Of a stretch of DNA of 64,000 nt, positions 60,070 to 64,000 are shown one piece after another; position 1 is the stretch's first letter; each line of letters starts with the position of its first letter. The notes below the pieces were generated by a model, which did no database searches, was not told where the DNA came from, and was given only the letters and a program-made list of their open reading frames with translations. Source of the stretch: Petrosia ficiformis (lineage: Eukaryota > Porifera > Demospongiae > Haplosclerida > Petrosiidae); assembly GCA_947044365.1 (NCBI GenBank), contig OX345636.1, positions 15,177,115 to 15,241,114 on the forward strand. Direction: 5' to 3'. The position numbers and the translations under genes were made by a program.

Positions 60070-61040
60070 CATGTACACATGTATGTCAAATTCCGTTTAC
60101 TTACATTGCTCTGCAGTATTCAAACTTCTTTGCCTTTCAATTTGGGAAAAAAATGGTCAACTATCACATGACTGTCATAATTATACTAATTCAAGTGTTG
60201 ATAGTGACTTGGAAAATATTTACATGTACATCATTTCATAATAATTAATAATGATTTACCATAGAGAATAATTAAGTAGGGAAAAATAGACGTGAAATTT
60301 CACAAATCAACTTTTAACTGTGAATTTTTTCCCCCACCAAACTTGTCATCAACTACGCACGTGAACTGTTTCTAATCGCATGCTAGTGCTATTAAAAAAT
60401 GTCTATACTACTATACCTAAAAAGAATGCCAGCCAGTGAATGAACTAGAGATCTTCCTGAGCTTGTAAAATGTTCCTGGAATTCCAGCTTCTACTGTACT
60501 TTACATACATTGACACTTCATTCCCTTTCAAAAACATGTTCACAACCTCTCTTTCTCTATTCTATTTTGAGAGGCAAATGTCCACGGCTTTTGCCCAAGC
60601 AATCGATAACCTCCATTTTCTAAAATATAATTTTACTTGTATGGACTAACGTGAGCTGATTGGGGCATCATATATTTGATGCCCGAAACTACTCACTATT
60701 ACAGTTCCCAAAATAAGTCACGAATCAATGAATGCACTTGCAGTGCAGAATTAATGAGTGTGGGCGATAGTCACAATTTTCTTTTTTTACTGCAGAATTC
60801 AGAAGTCCATCCAATGGGCTGGTCAGTGCAGTCGAATGGAATTCATAATTAGTTTCGTGGAACGGTGTAGGAGATTTTCATTGATTTACAAATAAATACG
60901 TAGGAGTCTTATATTAAAGTTTCCATTGCCATTTGTGTAAGTGATACATGTGTGTACGTGTCTGTCTATCTGTCTTTCTGTATGTACGTATGTACATGTA
61001 TCATATATATATGTAGTGTAGTACAGAGCGAAAGATGTTG
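60070..61040. other. Intergenic DNA, no gene seen
   Basis: No coding region or repeat ends supported. Contains TGTCTGTCTATCTGTCTTTC-like and TACATG low-complexity runs near the end. Confidence 0.4.
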
Positions 61041-61048
61041 TGTGTACT

Positions 61049-61410
61049 TTAATATTGTGGATTTTGTTGTATAGATGTTGTACATGAAAAGTGAAACATT
61101 TTGTTTTCCCACTCTAATATCATATCAAGGTTGATTGATCCCATGATATTTTTTTTGTGTGATGAAATAACAGATATTAGTTGCATTTTCAAACAAGTTG
61201 TTTAAAACTATGTACTTTCTTCCTGATAGTCTCAGTTCTCCAACTCAATCACTTTATGTACCATACCCATTAATTAACCACCCTAGAATGATGATGCAAC
61301 TTCCTTAACTATGTATATATACTATGTGATACAAACATATCTGTGAGAAAGCAATGTGTTGTACTGTACTACATTTGACCAAGGTTTAATATGCTTTCCT
61401 ATATTTCCAG
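61049..61410. repeat. Duplicate of the 57270-57680 block
   Basis: Same orientation and order of shared blocks as at 57.3 kb, with many substitutions and indels, so an old duplication. Confidence 0.6.
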
Positions 61411-61849
61411 CTTCATCCAATTAATAAATAAGTACATGTATATGTACATGTGTAATAGTAATGCAACTATGAGTCTTCCTTCAATATCAATACACATACA
61501 TGGGTATTGTCAGTAACTCTTATTAGGTCTGGAGTGAATGTTAGAAAACTACATTTGAAGCTTTGTAAGCAGAAAGGAGTGAAGGTTTGCATGTGTTTTT
61601 TATCAATGTGCTATAGAAAGCCTCCAAAAACTAGGTTATTTTCTATAACGAGTACTAAACTTGTTCCAATTGCTGTTTCTACTGAGAAAAGGACAGAAGC
61701 AGTATACAATTTTCCTGGAGCATGTCTGCAATATTAACCCCATGTTTAGATTGTACAGGTATGCAACTGCAAATATTAACTTCAAATGCATGAATGAAGG
61801 TTTGAACATGTCTTCACTTGCCTTTCATTAGGTGTGCACAAGACTTCCC

Positions 61850-62190
61850 CATTTTTCTTATGCCTTGGCATGTCTTGACTTGCATGATATGAATCAAGCC
61901 TTACAGGAGGTGATCAACATGCCCAAAAGACCTCCCATTGCACATTGGTGTACTTGAACCTGTTCTTTGCAGTTGTGTACACCACCTTATGTGATGTGCT
62001 TGCAGGCTCTAATGGCTCCACCTTGGCGTCAGAAATATTATATAGTTAATGGTTAATCCATTAAACATTTCCACCTCACCTTGTATGTTAGAAATATTGG
62101 TTATATGACGTGAGAAATAAATACATGTGGTGGAATAGACATGAATTTTGGATCACGGCGAAAAAGGTCCACTTCTATTCATGTATAGTC
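61850..62190. pseudogene. Decayed duplicate of the 59717-60034 region
   Basis: Shares GATATGAATCAAGCCTT, GTACTTGAACCTGT, TGTGTACACCACCTTATG and GGATCA..GCGAAAA with 59755-60040. Frame not maintained. Confidence 0.55.
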
Positions 62191-62399
62191 AAAGTGCCCC
62201 CACCACCACACCTCCTCCTCCCCCCATGTTAAAGGGATACATGTGTATCTACATGCATCTATCAACTGCCCCAAATCTTCACATACATGTACATAACAGA
62301 TTATTGATAGCAATTAGTAATTATTACAACCATAATGAATACCGTCGGGACGGGACCCTCGCCTACGTGGCAAGGTAATACAAACTATAATTTCGAAAT

Positions 62400-63130
62400 A
62401 TAATATGCCAAAAGATTATAATTATCATTGCTCGTTTGTATGGTCATATAATAATGAGAATGTTTACTTCAGATTGTTTAGTTTGTGTATAAAACATATT
62501 AAGTTATAAAACCGTACTGGCATGTTAGTTTTTATAATAATATTATAATAGATATAGATATATATATATAATATATATATATATATATAAATTATATAAA
62601 CTAACATGTGACTACTTATTACTTAGTATGATTATACTAGTCTCTTCCTTGTCTATACTATAAGTCTTACATTTTAGTCTCTGTATTATCTGAAAGAAGA
62701 AAGAAAGATCCTCAATTCGTCTTGTGAAATATTCCACAAAGACAGCATAGACAGGTCCTCAAAACTGCTGACGTTCGAGTAACGTGCACAGCACATGACT
62801 TGAAATTGAAATAGGCGGAGTTTGAAAGTAATGGAGAATGCTTGGAGCCAGTACTCGATGTTGTAGCAACCACTACCCAAATTTTGTTTGCTTTTATGTA
62901 GTGCTTTGCTAGCGATAGTCATGATACAGGAGTAGTTATGTTTTGATGTGTCCAGATGCCTCCACGAGTCTTCTCAAGTCTGGAAACAGTAATCGTGAGT
63001 TATAAACATTGTGATAATTTTATAACCGAAAGGTTTAAGAAGAATTCCTACGTTATTTTTTTTCCTTGTATAATTTGAAGTCTACCAGTACCTCTTTTGA
63101 AATGTCAATGTTTTTATTTTTCCAGAAAAA
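62400..63130. other. Intergenic DNA, no gene seen
   Basis: Includes a TATATA palindromic run at 62555-62595. The minus-strand frame at 62686-62922 has no recognisable feature. Confidence 0.4.
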
Positions 63131-63134
63131 TTGC

Positions 63135-63136
<2 letters not shown>

Positions 63137-63172
<36 letters not shown>

Positions 63173-63187
63173 ACAGACACACAGACA
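63137..63187. repeat. (AC)n microsatellite
   Basis: About 15 ACAC units followed by interrupted ACAGACAC. Confidence 0.9.
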
Positions 63188-63286
63188 AAACGATTACCGT
63201 ACCCTTCCGCCTACGCTACGCGGCGAGGGTAATAACATAATTATTATAAATGATAGAGAGAAGCTGTTTAGGATTAACCATCCTAT

Positions 63287-63762
63287 TGAGTAAATGAAGT
63301 CCAGAGAAAAACAGACACTCTTTTTCTAGGAAACAACATGACCGTAGCTGAACCAGAACCACTGACCATTCGATCAGGAGGCTCATTGTGCTCTAACCAC
63401 AAGCCACATTGCCTCGCCTCCTTAAAAAAAAGAGTGCCCATCAAACTGGGACATGTTGATTGGGGTGACTAACCACATATACACACAAGTGTATGTAAGA
63501 CCATAGTCTATCAGTTTTTGTGGGGAACCGAAGTTCTATTATACCCCCTAACTTAAAGTGCCGTCAGAATCTGCAGGGTGGTAAGTCCCACGAATTGACC
63601 AGAAAGACCACAATTTCCAAAGTGGACCCTTTAAGCCAGGAGGCATCATCCTTCATTACCCAAAGCTTGGTCTGATCGAATGGTCAGTGGTTCTGGTTCA
63701 GCTACAGTCATGTTGTTTCCTAGAAAAAGAGTGTCTGTTTTTCTGTGGACTTCATTTACTCA
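63287..63762. mobile_element. Inverted-repeat element with tRNA-like box
   Basis: The left arm (63287-63376) starts GAGTAAATGAAGTCCAGAGA; the complement of the right arm (63674-63762) starts GAGTAAATGAAGTCCACAGA. About 90 bp pair with few mismatches. Next to the left arm, read on the minus strand, TGGCTTGTGGTTAGAGCA resembles a tRNA A-box region. It may be a SINE captured in a fold-back element. Confidence 0.65.
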
Positions 63763-63903
63763 CAATTATTATAAATATAATTATTATAATTATACTGCAT
63801 ATAAAAATGAATAATAAATAAATAAACAATTGGGGTGGAGTGAATGTTATGTAGGACCTATTAGCATATACTATATAATATACATGCATGTACATACATG
63901 TAC

Positions 63904-63907
63904 ATAC

Positions 63908-63988
<81 letters not shown>
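63904..63988. repeat. (AT)n microsatellite at window end
   Basis: A near-uninterrupted AT run to almost the end of the window, preceded by ACATGCATGTACATACATG. Confidence 0.9.
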
Positions 63989-63992
<4 letters not shown>

Positions 63993-64000
63993 TCCGTTCA

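Overview
The window looks like an AT-rich demosponge (or closely similar early-branching animal) genomic segment. The main reasons are two multi-exon, intron-phase-conserved NACHT-LRR (NLR) immune receptor genes of the type expanded in sponges, one with an N-terminal 2A ribosome-skipping peptide; a Ty1/copia LTR retrotransposon of the metazoan type whose primer site matches the anticodon half of initiator tRNA; a reverse transcriptase element with a Cys-rich N-terminus; and many short non-autonomous DNA transposons. Species is an inference; no marker gene is present. Introns, GT/AG junctions and poly-A runs rule out a bacterial source.

Layout. 0-5.5 kb: AT-rich non-coding DNA with a fold-back repeat (family C), repeat A, a piggyBac-like MITE and minisatellites. 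5.6-14.8 kb, minus strand: NLR gene 1, read here as five exons (hydrophobic leader plus 2A; death-fold domain 1; 10-codon linker; death-fold domain 2; large NACHT plus LRR exon), predicted 1712 aa. 17-22 kb: a 405-bp MITE with an exact 8-bp target duplication, then a complete but dead 4.17-kb copia element with 5-bp target duplication AACAA. 24-28.6 kb, plus strand: repeat A containing a nested MITE, then a decayed reverse transcriptase element ending in poly-A. 28.9-30.6 kb: a 1.2-kb interleaved inverted repeat and a perfect 26-bp-arm palindrome. 31.5-40.7 kb, minus strand: NLR gene 2, a CARD-like exon spliced to a NACHT plus LRR exon closely matching gene 1, predicted 1126 aa. 41-50 kb: repeat-rich DNA (families C, D/E, SINE). 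48-56 kb, plus strand: isolated exon-like open segments of unknown identity. 58.9-59.7 kb, minus strand: a coiled-coil protein with a 60-bp coding repeat and a likely frameshift. 60-64 kb: ancient duplications, an inverted repeat with a tRNA-like box, and AT microsatellite.

How the genes work together. The two NLR genes are tandem paralogues. NACHT, LRR and 3' flank were duplicated together, while the N-terminal signalling modules differ (2A + two death folds versus CARD). Every proposed NLR coding junction is phase 1, so N-terminal modules can be exchanged without breaking frame. In gene 1 the LRR region was further expanded by near-identical 240-bp units. The 2A peptide should let one mRNA yield both a leader-linked receptor and a leader-free receptor. 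This combination of modular N-termini, expandable sensor repeats and ribosome skipping is the most interesting system in the window. All exon joins are read by eye from splice consensus, phase and frame, not from transcripts.
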